31,611 bases of DNA from JABEVB01 sp049965775 (GCA_049965775.1 JBMFVX010000021.1:1-31611), one strand, 5' to 3'. Shown: positions 19,377-27,002, counted from the stretch's first letter. The notes: generated by a model not told the origin, from the letters alone. Numbers and translations: made by a program.

Positions 19377-21065
19377 TTAAAAGCCAAACGATACTTCAGC
19401 CACAGCGCCTTGGAAGCCGGGGCCGTAGTACGCTTCAACGCCATCCACATTACCCACATTCGTGCCAAAGCTGCGATACTCTTCCTGTACGTATTCAAGC
19501 TTGGTAAGCACGCTTCGGGTAAGCCAGTAGCCGGTGCCAACCTGAATGCGGTCTACCCAGCCGTTGGTTTGATTACCCGCAATAGATTCGGCAAACGCAT
19601 AGCTATAGCGAGCGGCAACGTACCATGCCGGAGTAATGTGATACGCCGCCTCAGCCGAACCGTAAAGCCAGCGCTCGGCCGGCGTGCCGGGGCCGGCATT
19701 GCCATTGGTGTCGGAGTCTTGCGTCCAACCGACAAAAGTATAGAGTTCCCACGGCCAGTGTTGATAGGTTATATCACCCTGAACCGCGACGATATTTTTC
19801 CCATGCTGGGGTTGAATTTGGCCGGGGTCGTCGCCGCCACCAAACACGGCAGCATACGCACCGCCGCTGCGGCCCGCCGCAAAGAGGTCCGATTGTTCAT
19901 AGCCGGTGCCGCCCGACAAATCTGCGAGATAGCCGGACACGCTCATGCGCAAGTCTTTAGTTGGAAAGCCCCAGATTTTGGCGTGAACACTGCCGGGCGA
20001 GCCGTAATCAAAGTGCTCGGTCGTAAAACCATTGCCGGCACCAAAGAGCCAATAGACAGGGCCTTTGACGCTGTATACTTCGCCACCGATTTCTTCAACG
20101 TTGGGGTCTACCAGCGGGTTGCCGATGAGCAGGTTGTTCTGTACCCAGGCATTGTTCGACCGGTGGTAGTTGTTGTCGCCGAAGTCAATATCGAAGGCGC
20201 CGACTTTGACGTTCACATAATTAAAGATGGCGTCGAGCGTGTTGGTGAGAGGGCTGCCGTCGCCGAATACATTGGGCATCTGCTTAAACACCAGGTAGCC
20301 CTCGTGGCCATACATGGTGTTGGGGTGAGGGCGGCTGGCTACATAAAAATCGGCAAACATGTCAAACTTGCCGGGAATGGTTGCATAGAGCGACAGGTTG
20401 GCAAACGGGTCCTGAAAGCCCGGGTTAAGGCCGCCGTATTGGCTCGACGGGGCGAGCGACGCATTGGCATTCCACTGTTGAAGGGCTTGCACGCGGCCGA
20501 CAGTCCAGAAGCCCATGTAGAACTTCATGTCGTCCCATTGGCCAATCTGCATGTGCATGTTGGGCCGCATATGATCAGGATTTTCCTGGGCGATGGGCGA
20601 TACGAATGTTTTGCTGGTGCGCGGCGCAAAGAGCGAATTAAATGTTTTGCTGATGTTATTCCAATGCTGTGTCTGGGCGTGCGTATCGGCCATAACCTTG
20701 TTGTAGATTTGCTCAACCAGTTTGTCGGAAGCCTGCTGGCTTAGATTTTCGCCGTTGGCGGCGGCAGCCTGCATCTGGGCCTGCTGGGCCTTGAGTGCAG
20801 CCTGCTGTTGAGCGAGGGCGGCCTGCTGCTGTTTAATCAGCGCTTCTTGCTTATTAATGTTTTCCTGCTGCTCGCGAATACTGCCAACCTGCGAACTTAA
20901 CCTGGAAAGCTGCTGCTGCACCTGCTGATAATGCTGCTGCAGTGCCTGGTAATCAGCCGCCGTTGGTGGTGCGCCCGCCTCGGCCCCGACGACGGCCGCA
21001 GCTGGCAGCAGCGCCAGCGCCGCGGCCCACGAGATGAGAAGATGGCTTCGTGCAATGCGTTTCAT
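19377..21065 (-). CDS. Outer-membrane porin-like protein with N-terminal coiled coil
   Basis: The 562-residue product is predicted to be an outer-membrane beta-barrel channel. It starts with a signal peptide (1-28, cleavage after VGA). A Gln-rich coiled coil follows (about 38-100, repeated LxxQQ and AALxxQQ units), then alternating aromatic/polar strands that end in VSFGF with the terminal Phe recognised by the BAM machinery. The architecture (periplasmic trimerising coil plus barrel) recalls DcaP- and LbtU-type porins, but I cannot assign a substrate. The start at 21065 is chosen because GAAAGGGG lies about 7 bases upstream and the signal peptide begins there; the frame extends back to 21188 without signal-like sequence. 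It is the first gene of the operon with two yceI genes. Confidence 0.8.
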   Translation of the reverse strand: MKRIARSHLLISWAAALALLPAAAVVGAEAGAPPTAADYQALQQHYQQVQQQLSRLSSQVGSIREQQENINKQEALIKQQQAALAQQQAALKAQQAQMQAAAANGENLSQQASDKLVEQIYNKVMADTHAQTQHWNNISKTFNSLFAPRTSKTFVSPIAQENPDHMRPNMHMQIGQWDDMKFYMGFWTVGRVQALQQWNANASLAPSSQYGGLNPGFQDPFANLSLYATIPGKFDMFADFYVASRPHPNTMYGHEGYLVFKQMPNVFGDGSPLTNTLDAIFNYVNVKVGAFDIDFGDNNYHRSNNAWVQNNLLIGNPLVDPNVEEIGGEVYSVKGPVYWLFGAGNGFTTEHFDYGSPGSVHAKIWGFPTKDLRMSVSGYLADLSGGTGYEQSDLFAAGRSGGAYAAVFGGGDDPGQIQPQHGKNIVAVQGDITYQHWPWELYTFVGWTQDSDTNGNAGPGTPAERWLYGSAEAAYHITPAWYVAARYSYAFAESIAGNQTNGWVDRIQVGTGYWLTRSVLTKLEYVQEEYRSFGTNVGNVDGVEAYYGPGFQGAVAEVSFGF

Positions 21066-21677
21066 GGCAATGCCCCTTTCTGAAAAAGCCCTTCGCCCGG
21101 ACCAACGCCCTTTCACTCGTCTGAACCGCCAGAAGGTATTGTGAAACATTTCACAATCCCGCGCCAGCCAACTCAACGGGCGAAGCAATTGACTGCAGAT
21201 TAGCTGTCCGTCAAGCAGGTGATAACGGAATATCGCCGCGCCGCGCTATACAGCTTGTGCTGATTTATTTTTAGGACTTTCACCTAAGCTTAAAATATAA
21301 GTGTTTTACCTATGACTGGTGGATATTTGATATTTAAATGTGTCGAGAAACAGGCAAATGGCCGAAAAGACGGCTCCGCCAAAGTCCACACGCACTTTCG
21401 CTGACACCGGCGCCGTGCGCTTTGTGGCCTGAGCCATGCGGTTGCAACATATCCCGGCAGCCGCACCCCTCTGCAGAACACCCACTGACTTCGGCATCGC
21501 CCGCATGAGCGACCGCCGCGCGTGGTATGCCCGGATCAGCGTCTCGATTCAATAACCTTGCAACGTACCCGAAAATGCAAGGCGGCGTTACTCGGCAACG
21601 CACGCAAATTATACCTGCGGGCACACGCTCTCTGCTTTTGCCGAGTCAATGCGTTGGGAAATTTGACAGCCCCATTC
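21066..21677. other. Intergenic region between the GH78 and porin genes
   Basis: A gap of 612 bases upstream of the porin operon. It must hold the porin promoter on the minus strand. An AT-rich patch at about 21260-21345 is the most plausible place, but I find no convincing -35/-10 pair. Short open frames here have no recognisable product or ribosome site. No tRNA or clear repeat was seen. Confidence 0.5.
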
Positions 21678-23750
21678 TTACGGCTGGCCGACAATATTAA
21701 ACACGCCAGCATGGGTCAAGTTGATGTAGCATCGCTTGGCGCCCCGCCGAACAGCCGTTACAGCTTGACCATTCAGTGTAAGCGACCGGCCCACCACACC
21801 AACTTTGGCGTGAACTCCCGGCGGCAACGTAAGTTGCAGGGAATTCGCCCCATGCTGCGCAGTAACCGACAGGACAATATCTCCCTGCGGCGTCGGCACT
21901 TTTCCTGACGCCCACCGCAGATAGCCGAGATGAGGCACGATGGTCGTCTCGGCAAAGCCGGCGGCTCGTGGTTGTACACCGAGAACATGCTCGGTAAGCC
22001 AGTTGGTTACACCCGATGACCAACCATGACACAGGCTTATAAAATAACCCTGTCTATTATCCGCCTTAAGGAAGCGATGAAAATGCTTTTTTGGCCAACT
22101 GTTGTCGTAGGCTTCCCAGAAAGTGGTGGCTCCTTCGCGAATCATACCACCCCAATATTTCTCGGCAAACTTCAGCCCCTGATTGGTATGGCCGAGATGG
22201 CCCACGGCAAATAACACAAAGTTATTGTAATAGGGCGTGGCTTGCTGCTTCCATGATGGGCACTTTGGCCCCAGAATACGCTTATAGATTGCCGCACGCT
22301 GCGCCGCGGTCGCCACATGCGAATCAATGGCCATGGCATTAACCTGCCGCAGCCTCGTATAAATATCCGTCTTGGGATTCGCCAGATATTTACGGGCGGC
22401 GCTGACGAGCCGCTGATTCCAGCGGGCATACTTTTGAGCGTTCGCTGTGTCACCCATCGCCTGAAGCAGAAAAACCGCCCGTCGCACCGCAAGACAGGTA
22501 TATAAGTCAGTGGCAATGTCAGCTTGAGTACCGTTGATTCTTGGCGTCCAATCTACAAAGCACCATTTCCTGTGCTTGTTGACAAAAATATCTTTGCTGT
22601 TGAAGCCTTGTTTCATGTATCGCAGCATTGATAGCAGCAATTCATGCTGCGAACGAATATAACCGATGGCCCCGGTGTGCTTGTAGAAGTCAGCCAAACC
22701 ACAAATCCAGGCATTGGAGTAACCGGGAATGCCATTGACGTAATTGTTGGGAAGCGCCGTTGCCGGACGGCCCGCCTGGGCTCGCTCCCGCAATTTCCGC
22801 ATGGTTAACTCCATGAGAAAGCGATCTAAAAACACATTGTTAATTACCTGCCCGGAAACTTGCAGATCGCCCATCCACATCGCGCGGTCGCGCTTGGGCG
22901 CATCCCATATTTGTTCCTGCATGCACAGGTGGCTCGTGTAGGCGCCGGTATACCACTCCTTAGTAAGGAGCGGGTTTGAACAGGCGAAAGCGCCGCGGTA
23001 CTTGACAGGATAGTACTTAAAATCTAACCGCAGTTTATTGAGTTTAATCGGCCCAGGCCCCTTAAAAATCACCGTCGCATACTGAAAGGCTTTGTACGGT
23101 GAGGATTTTATTTGCCCAGCGGCCAGAGTCAATGTTTGCATGCCACCCCACGGCCCATTGATTGCTTCGCCGCGCGATTCTCCTATGCCCACCAACACCG
23201 TGCCGCCGGAACCTTGCACCTGAATGCGTCCAGCCACTTCCTCGCCGAAGCTGATCAATAATTCCGGCGGATGGCTGGACTTGCCTGGTGTTACGACCAA
23301 TGCAATGCGATGCGCAGGCGCCAGTAAAGACCGACCGTCATACTCTGGACGAACCGCGGCAATATCTTGGGGCGTCAGCGCCGCTGCAACCGATGACAGA
23401 CCTTTAAATGCCGCTCGATCGTGCAATACCGTTACATGTATCGGTTGAAAATAGAGGTGCGCCAAATAGCCGGTATGAACCGCTGGCCATGGGGTTTTAT
23501 TTTTCCCTCGATGCACGCCGTTGTACCGAGTGATAGCAGTCACAGGAACCGGCAGGCCGTAGGTTGGATCAACGGTGGGTGGTCGCTGCGCCCACGGCTG
23601 CGGCCCGGCAGCCATTGCTTTTGGCGACGCGTTCAAACAATACCCGGCAAACAGCAGAAAAATAGCTGCGGCAAGAGTGGACGCGCGACTCGGCGGCGTC
23701 AAGCGGTGCCGGATGGTGCTGAAAGAAGTGTTGCGCAGTAAATACATCAT
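21678..23750 (-). CDS. Exported GH78-type alpha-L-rhamnosidase-like glycoside hydrolase
   Basis: Predicted to remove terminal alpha-L-rhamnose from plant or algal polysaccharides or glycosides. The 690-residue product has a signal sequence (hydrophobic 24-48, cleavage near AMA), an N-terminal beta-sandwich part, then the (alpha/alpha)6 barrel. DAPKRDRAMWMGD at residues 283-295 matches the conserved acidic motif of GH78, with D283, D288 and D295 at the positions of the Bacillus RhaB residues D567, E572 and D579. GATTFWEAYD follows, with E546 as the likely general base. Next come SLCHGWSSG and the C-terminal sandwich motif with LGVQP, PHLGYLRWASG and VPTPQGDI. An Asp in place of the usual Glu at the acid position is seen in some GH78-related clades. 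The start at 23750 has GAGGA 5 bases upstream. The substrate is not proven. Confidence 0.85.
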   Translation of the reverse strand: MMYLLRNTSFSTIRHRLTPPSRASTLAAAIFLLFAGYCLNASPKAMAAGPQPWAQRPPTVDPTYGLPVPVTAITRYNGVHRGKNKTPWPAVHTGYLAHLYFQPIHVTVLHDRAAFKGLSSVAAALTPQDIAAVRPEYDGRSLLAPAHRIALVVTPGKSSHPPELLISFGEEVAGRIQVQGSGGTVLVGIGESRGEAINGPWGGMQTLTLAAGQIKSSPYKAFQYATVIFKGPGPIKLNKLRLDFKYYPVKYRGAFACSNPLLTKEWYTGAYTSHLCMQEQIWDAPKRDRAMWMGDLQVSGQVINNVFLDRFLMELTMRKLRERAQAGRPATALPNNYVNGIPGYSNAWICGLADFYKHTGAIGYIRSQHELLLSMLRYMKQGFNSKDIFVNKHRKWCFVDWTPRINGTQADIATDLYTCLAVRRAVFLLQAMGDTANAQKYARWNQRLVSAARKYLANPKTDIYTRLRQVNAMAIDSHVATAAQRAAIYKRILGPKCPSWKQQATPYYNNFVLFAVGHLGHTNQGLKFAEKYWGGMIREGATTFWEAYDNSWPKKHFHRFLKADNRQGYFISLCHGWSSGVTNWLTEHVLGVQPRAAGFAETTIVPHLGYLRWASGKVPTPQGDIVLSVTAQHGANSLQLTLPPGVHAKVGVVGRSLTLNGQAVTAVRRGAKRCYINLTHAGVFNIVGQP

Positions 23751-23834
23751 GATTGTCCTCGCGTGTACAAAATGCAAAACAAATTGTAGGGGCGGTGTTT
23801 GGGTACCGCAAGAAGATGCAACCATCCGCAACGC

Positions 23835-24821
23835 TTACCGGCACCGCACGAGCATGCTGCGGTCAATGCCCAGCGAAGCGATGGTTGGCTCCATTTCGCC
23901 AAGCCAGCGCATCGCATCTTGATAGTACCCGGCCGTGGGTTTGACTTCGGGCCGATGGGCCTGCCACCAACGGTTAAACGCGTGCATGAACAGCTCACGC
24001 AGGTATTTGCACACCATGCTGGCCAGAGCGGTCGCCAGACAATGCTTTTCGCTTTTTTCCTGAAAGTAGACCGCGGCCTGCCCGGTGGGTAGCGTAAGTA
24101 AATAGCCGCTGCATGCGGCCGACTCTTCCAGCACCCGCACCTGTGCCTGCCCAAACGCCTGCATAAGAAGATGCAGGTAGTGCCCGCGCCCGCCTTGTTT
24201 ATCTATCACCACCAGCAGACCCTGCGGGGCAAAGCGCCGCACGAGTGCGTCAAGATGCCCCAGCGTCAGCGAAACCAATACCGAAGCCTTGTTGTTGGTG
24301 GCCTGCACCATGCGGTTGTATTCGCCTTCGGCAACAACGCGGCTGGCCAGAAATACCAGTTGCGTTTGTGTCGCACGCATTACCGACTGCAGAAGGTTGC
24401 CTGCCAGCGTGGACGCTTCGGTGGAACAAAACCGCGGCAAAGCGGCGACATCGTGTGCGTACCATAGATGCTCATGCAGCGTCACCGGCGAACCGAGCCG
24501 GGTCAGCAGAGCCTGCGGCTGCAGGCCGTCGAGCGAGACCGCCTCACCGCCGACACGCAGCATGCTAAGCACAGCCTGTTCAAGCAGGGCAAGCCCGCCG
24601 GCCAGATGCGTAACGACTTTGGAATCGGCAATAACCAATCGCCCATCGCGGCTTGGGCCTTTTGCCACAACCGCCGGCTTGAGCCGCCGCCACAGGCAAG
24701 GCGCCGAGGCCAGCGGCTCGGCGGCGCTGAGCGGTTCGTCAACGGCAAACGCGCTTGCCGAAACCACCAGCGGCCCCAACAGCGGCCCATAACCTGCTTC
24801 ATCTATGCCCGCGATGATCAT
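23835..24821 (-). CDS. Divergent RNase HII-like protein
   Basis: RNase HII cuts the RNA strand at ribonucleotides embedded in DNA. This 328-residue protein opens with GIDEAGYGPLLGP, the family's first catalytic motif (D7, E8, Tyr in place of the usual Arg after DEAG). IADSKVV (D66) matches the DSK motif, VVIDKQGGRGHY (D207) probably supplies the third acid, and EKSEKHCLATALASMVCKYLR (from about 255) resembles the KGD...AAASILAKVTR segment but with Glu258 where Asp is normal. It is longer than typical bacterial RNase HII (about 200-220 residues), with an extra middle region of about 100 residues. The start at 24821 places the motif at residues 5-17 as in the family; the frame also allows a GTG at 24854. 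Activity on RNA:DNA is likely but not certain. Confidence 0.75.
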   Translation of the reverse strand: MIIAGIDEAGYGPLLGPLVVSASAFAVDEPLSAAEPLASAPCLWRRLKPAVVAKGPSRDGRLVIADSKVVTHLAGGLALLEQAVLSMLRVGGEAVSLDGLQPQALLTRLGSPVTLHEHLWYAHDVAALPRFCSTEASTLAGNLLQSVMRATQTQLVFLASRVVAEGEYNRMVQATNNKASVLVSLTLGHLDALVRRFAPQGLLVVIDKQGGRGHYLHLLMQAFGQAQVRVLEESAACSGYLLTLPTGQAAVYFQEKSEKHCLATALASMVCKYLRELFMHAFNRWWQAHRPEVKPTAGYYQDAMRWLGEMEPTIASLGIDRSMLVRCR

Positions 24822-25311
24822 GTGTTCAATCTGGCTCCATATTTCGCGCCACACAATGCCGCGGCGACCCTGTTCCGTGCCGGTTATCGTGCTGATGGGC
24901 TACAATGCCCCGGAAGTTGCTGAAAAGCAAATGTCTGCGGAGTCCGGCTATGTATATATACGGCGTAACCCGCTGCGGCCTTAACCCCGCGGCCCGTGCC
25001 CACCGGCAGCGCCAAACAAAATAACGCACGCTCGCTTTTGGGACGCCAACCAACAACCCGGGGCGTTTGCACAGCCAAAGCCTTCATCAGCAATGCATTG
25101 ACGGCCCCAAAAACTCTGCGTTACCCCGCCTTGAGCCATGGATGGCGAAATCCTCGATAGGGTAGGAACACCTTCTATCGGGATGCGGTAAAACCCCGAT
25201 CGCGCAGCGCCGCTTTATAGCCGCGTATGCCCTGGGGCCGCCGCCTGTTTTGTTCGACCCGTTTCGTGACCGCTTATCGCCCACCATCCAAATGATGTGA
25301 GTTTGGACATC
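24822..25311. other. Intergenic region between the RNase HII-like gene and vapBC
   Basis: About 490 bases between the RNase HII-like gene and the vapB promoter. It contains one copy of the dispersed repeat described at 25131-25212. A 38-codon open frame at 24905-25021 (+) has no supporting ribosome site and no recognisable product. Nothing else was seen. Confidence 0.5.
25131..25212. repeat. Dispersed mosaic repeat, copy 1 (left of vapBC)
   Basis: This segment recurs at 26395-26473. A core of 34 bases (25156-25189) is identical to 26417-26450, and the flanks match with few changes. Inside the core GATAG and CTATC, with inner AGG and CCT around AACA, form an imperfect hairpin. The block starts with the palindrome GCCATGGATGGC and ends in a CGCGCAGCGCC tail that occurs again at 26096-26120 and 26922-26933. 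Confidence 0.85.
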
Positions 25312-25343
25312 TTATGTATATAATGTATACTGCTAATGTATAC
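25312..25343 (+). promoter_or_regulatory. vapBC promoter with iterated operator
   Basis: The ten bases TAATGTATAC occur twice (25321-25330 and 25334-25343) with 3 bases between them, and a third partial copy, TTATGTATA, lies at 25312-25320. Each contains the palindrome GTATAC or part of it. A perfect -10 box TATAAT spans 25319-25324, inside the repeats; no good -35 at 16-18 bases is visible. Ribbon-helix-helix antitoxins commonly bind such short repeated palindromes cooperatively, so autorepression by the VapB dimer or VapBC complex is the natural reading. Confidence 0.65.
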
Positions 25344-25357
25344 AGTAAGGAGCCTCT

Positions 25358-25591
25358 ATGGTACGTACGCAGCTATATCTGACATCACAGGAACGTGATG
25401 GGCTCGCCGCGCTGGCGCGGGCGACGGGGCGCAAGCAAAGCGAGTTGATCCGCGAAGCGGTGGATCGCCTGATAGAACAATTCGGCGCCAGACGAAAAAA
25501 ACTTGTTTTGAATCGCGCCGCGGGATTGTGGGCAAAACGTAAGGATTTGCCGAAGTTTCTTCAATTGCGATCCCAATGGGATCGGAGTTAA
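25358..25591 (+). CDS. vapB: VapB-like ribbon-helix-helix antitoxin
   Basis: The 77-residue protein starts MVRTQLYLTSQERDGLAALA and continues GRKQSELIREAVDRLIEQF (about 24-42), the strand-helix-helix pattern of CopG/MetJ-type DNA-binding antitoxins. The C-terminal third is basic and aromatic (KKLVLNRAAGLWAKRKDLPKF) and is expected to wrap around and inhibit the PIN toxin. The start is well defined by AAGGAG at 25347-25352, 5 bases upstream of the ATG. The toxin gene begins 4 bases after its stop. The gene sits 3' of its own repeated operator, and the pair is bracketed by copies of a dispersed repeat, which suggests acquisition as a cassette. Confidence 0.9.
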   Translation: MVRTQLYLTSQERDGLAALARATGRKQSELIREAVDRLIEQFGARRKKLVLNRAAGLWAKRKDLPKFLQLRSQWDRS

Positions 25592-25595
25592 TGCT

Positions 25596-25982
25596 GTGAA
25601 CTCTCCGATACTTGTCGATACCGATGTGATGGTGGATTACCTGCGAGGCCATGCACAAGCTGTTGATTTCATTAAAAAATATGCTGATCATATTATGCTC
25701 TCATCCATAACGGTGGCGGAGTTATATGCCGGTGTTCGGGGTCAGGAAGAGCAGGAAATACTCGATGAGGTCATTTCGTTGTTCCTGGTCGTACCCGTCA
25801 CGGCCGGTACCGCCCGTGCGGGCGGTCTTTTAAAGCGGGACTTTGGAAAATCACATGGTGTGGGCTTGGCGGATGCCATAATCGCCGCAACCGCCCAGGC
25901 TGCAAACGCACAATTGCGTACACTCAATGCCAAACATTATCCCATGATTGCGGGATTACGCCCGGCCTATTTAAAGAAATAG
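25596..25982 (+). CDS. vapC: VapC-like PIN-domain toxin RNase
   Basis: The 128-residue PIN-domain protein is expected to be a Mg-dependent endoribonuclease, in characterised VapC proteins acting on tRNA or rRNA. The acidic centre is complete: LVDTDVMVDYL with D8, SSITVAELYAG with E42 and GLADAIIAATA with D93. The LRTLNAKHY motif (N111) takes the place of the usual TxN..HF. The length is typical of the family. It starts at a GTG (25596); the ATG at 25591 runs into a stop after two codons, and CGGAG precedes the GTG at a workable distance. Co-transcription with vapB is implied by the 4-base gap. Confidence 0.92.
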   Translation: MNSPILVDTDVMVDYLRGHAQAVDFIKKYADHIMLSSITVAELYAGVRGQEEQEILDEVISLFLVVPVTAGTARAGGLLKRDFGKSHGVGLADAIIAATAQAANAQLRTLNAKHYPMIAGLRPAYLKK

Positions 25983-26095
25983 TTGGCCACAGTACGCCGC
26001 AGGCATTTAGGCCTTTCAATTGCCGCCATCAGGCGCTTTGGGCAAGTGGAACTGGCGGGGGGCTACGCGGGCGTATTACCCCCGCGTCCCCTCCA

Positions 26096-26120
26096 TTAAA
26101 ACCCCCGTCGCGCAGCGCCC
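26096..26120. repeat. Dispersed mosaic repeat, tail segment only
   Basis: Contains the TTAAAACCCCCGTCGCGCAG tail that ends the longer copies at 25131-25212 and 26395-26473. It lies just before the MITE-like element, which therefore appears to have inserted close to the end of this repeat. Confidence 0.7.
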
Positions 26121-26125
26121 AACAT

Positions 26126-26317
26126 GTTTTAAATCACTGCTGTCCGGTCAATGATATGGGCAAAAGCAATTTCATGCCCGTGGAATAAGGTTTTTATGCA
26201 CCTATGAGAGGGTACACGATTTGAAGATCTTCGCTTGGACAAATCCCTGCATTTATTGGCAAATTGACGATTTTCCGTTGACAAATAGGCGTTCACCGGA
26301 CAGTAGTGGTTTTAAAT
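26126..26317. mobile_element. MITE-like element (174 bp) with terminal inverted repeats and 9-bp target duplication
   Basis: CACTGCTGTCCGGTCAA (26135-26151) and TTCACCGGACAGTAGTG (26292-26308) are inverted copies that match at 15 of 17 positions. Immediately outside them GTTTTAAAT occurs on both sides in direct orientation (26126-26134 and 26309-26317), as expected for a target-site duplication. The 140 internal bases are too short for a transposase. A tiny frame starting MGKSNF near the left end is faintly like the start of IS4-type transposases, so this may be an internally deleted IS; that part is inference. Movement would need a transposase supplied from elsewhere in the genome. Confidence 0.8.
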
Positions 26318-26340
26318 ATTAAATCTCAAATCCCCCGGCG

Positions 26341-26525
26341 TTGAGGCATGGATGCCGAAATCCCGATGCGGCATGGAGCAAGCGATCGAGATTGTGGCAT
26401 GAATGCCGAAATCCCTGATAGGGTAGGAACACCTTCTATCGGGATGCGGTTAAACCCCGTCGCGCAGCACCCAAGCTCTCCTCACTACTTTCTCCATCTA
26501 CTCTCTTGCGGCACAACTGCCGCAT
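26341..26525. repeat. Dispersed mosaic repeat, copy 2 with partial internal duplication
   Basis: Contains two copies of GGCATGGATGCCGAAATCCC-like sequence (26346-26364 and 26396-26415), then the hairpin core identical to copy 1 (26417-26450), the CGCGCAGC tail (26461-26468) and a pyrimidine-rich block. A 23-base part of that block (26484-26506) is repeated exactly at 26943-26965. Confidence 0.8.
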
Positions 26526-26632
26526 GGCGTGCCTACTATCACTACATGCTCCATCGCGCTTACTGTTCCCGTCCCCAAACCCCGCCTTTACGAATCTTGT
26601 GGTCTAAACCCACCTTAACACACGGCGCGTAT

Positions 26633-26858
26633 CTTGGCGGCCTTCAAAGATTTCCCTTATTTTCTGCACTTTTGCAAAAACCGAACTTGGCGGCCTTCGG
26701 CAAAACCCCAATGTTTTGCCGCTTTTATCTTGGCGGCCTTTAAAACCACCCAATATCCATGCATATTTGCTCACAGCCACACTTTCAAAAAACACCGTTT
26801 TTTCTCCCGACCACACCACAACTTGGCATCCTTCAAAAACGCGCAATATCCATGCACC
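26633..26858. repeat. Cluster of degenerate CTTGGCGGCCTTC repeats
   Basis: CTTGGCGGCCTTC or close variants start at 26633, 26686, 26729 and 26822. The last two are 93 bases apart and share a second block, CAATATCCATGCA, at 26751-26763 and 26844-26856. Spacing is irregular and the unit is not CRISPR-like. In translation the repeats give a periodic peptide in frames on both strands, which probably explains the apparent open frames here. Confidence 0.7.
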
Positions 26859-26884
26859 TTTTCTCAACACAGATCATCAACAAG

Positions 26885-26990
26885 CCTCCGTGCTCTCTGT
26901 GGACTCTGTGGCAAAAACCGCCGCGCAGCGCCCGCTCCTCTTACTACTTTCTCCATCTACTCTCTCGGCACAGCCGCCCCATGCTGCCCC
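26885..26990. repeat. Composite intergenic repeat upstream of the four-gene cassette
   Basis: CCTCCGTGCTCTCTGTGG followed by ACTCTGTGGC (26885-26912) is the kind of reiterated CTCTGTG sequence found dispersed between genes in many bacterial genomes; in reverse translation it gives ATESTEST. It is joined to the CGCGCAGCGCCC tail (26922-26933) and to the 23-base block 26943-26965 identical to 26484-26506. The first gene of the next cassette starts only 38 bases after that block. Confidence 0.65.
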
Positions 26991-27002
26991 TATCAGCCGC
27001 GT

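Larger units (their letters stand above)
25983..27002. other. Repeat-rich noncoding strip
   Basis: About 1 kb without a credible gene. It contains repeat copies at 26096-26120, 26341-26525, 26633-26858 and 26885-26990 and a MITE-like element at 26135-26308. A hairpin with ACGCGGG (26065-26071) and CCCGCGT (26081-26087) lies 80 bases after vapC and may help end its transcript, but no T-run follows it. Longer open frames here read through the repeats and have no ribosome sites. Confidence 0.7.

Noticed and set aside
19200..20744. 514-codon open frame on the + strand opposite the porin and yceI genes
   Set aside because: Low-complexity basic composition and no domain; the minus-strand genes have signal peptides, ribosome sites and family motifs. 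It is a GC-driven antisense shadow.
24905..25021. 38-codon frame after TACAAT upstream of vapBC
   Set aside because: The ATG overlaps the putative -10 box, there is no Shine-Dalgarno and the peptide has no recognisable features.
26065..26087. Rho-independent terminator after vapC
   Set aside because: The 7-bp GC-rich stem with a 9-base loop is real, but no T-run follows, so it is left as a hairpin only.
26633..26858. CRISPR array
   Set aside because: The repeat unit is about 13-16 bases, degenerate, with irregular spacing and no cas genes nearby.
26348..26870. Open frames of about 90-130 codons on both strands in the repeat strip
   Set aside because: They are translations of the short DNA repeats and the periodic peptides follow the repeat spacing; no ribosome sites.
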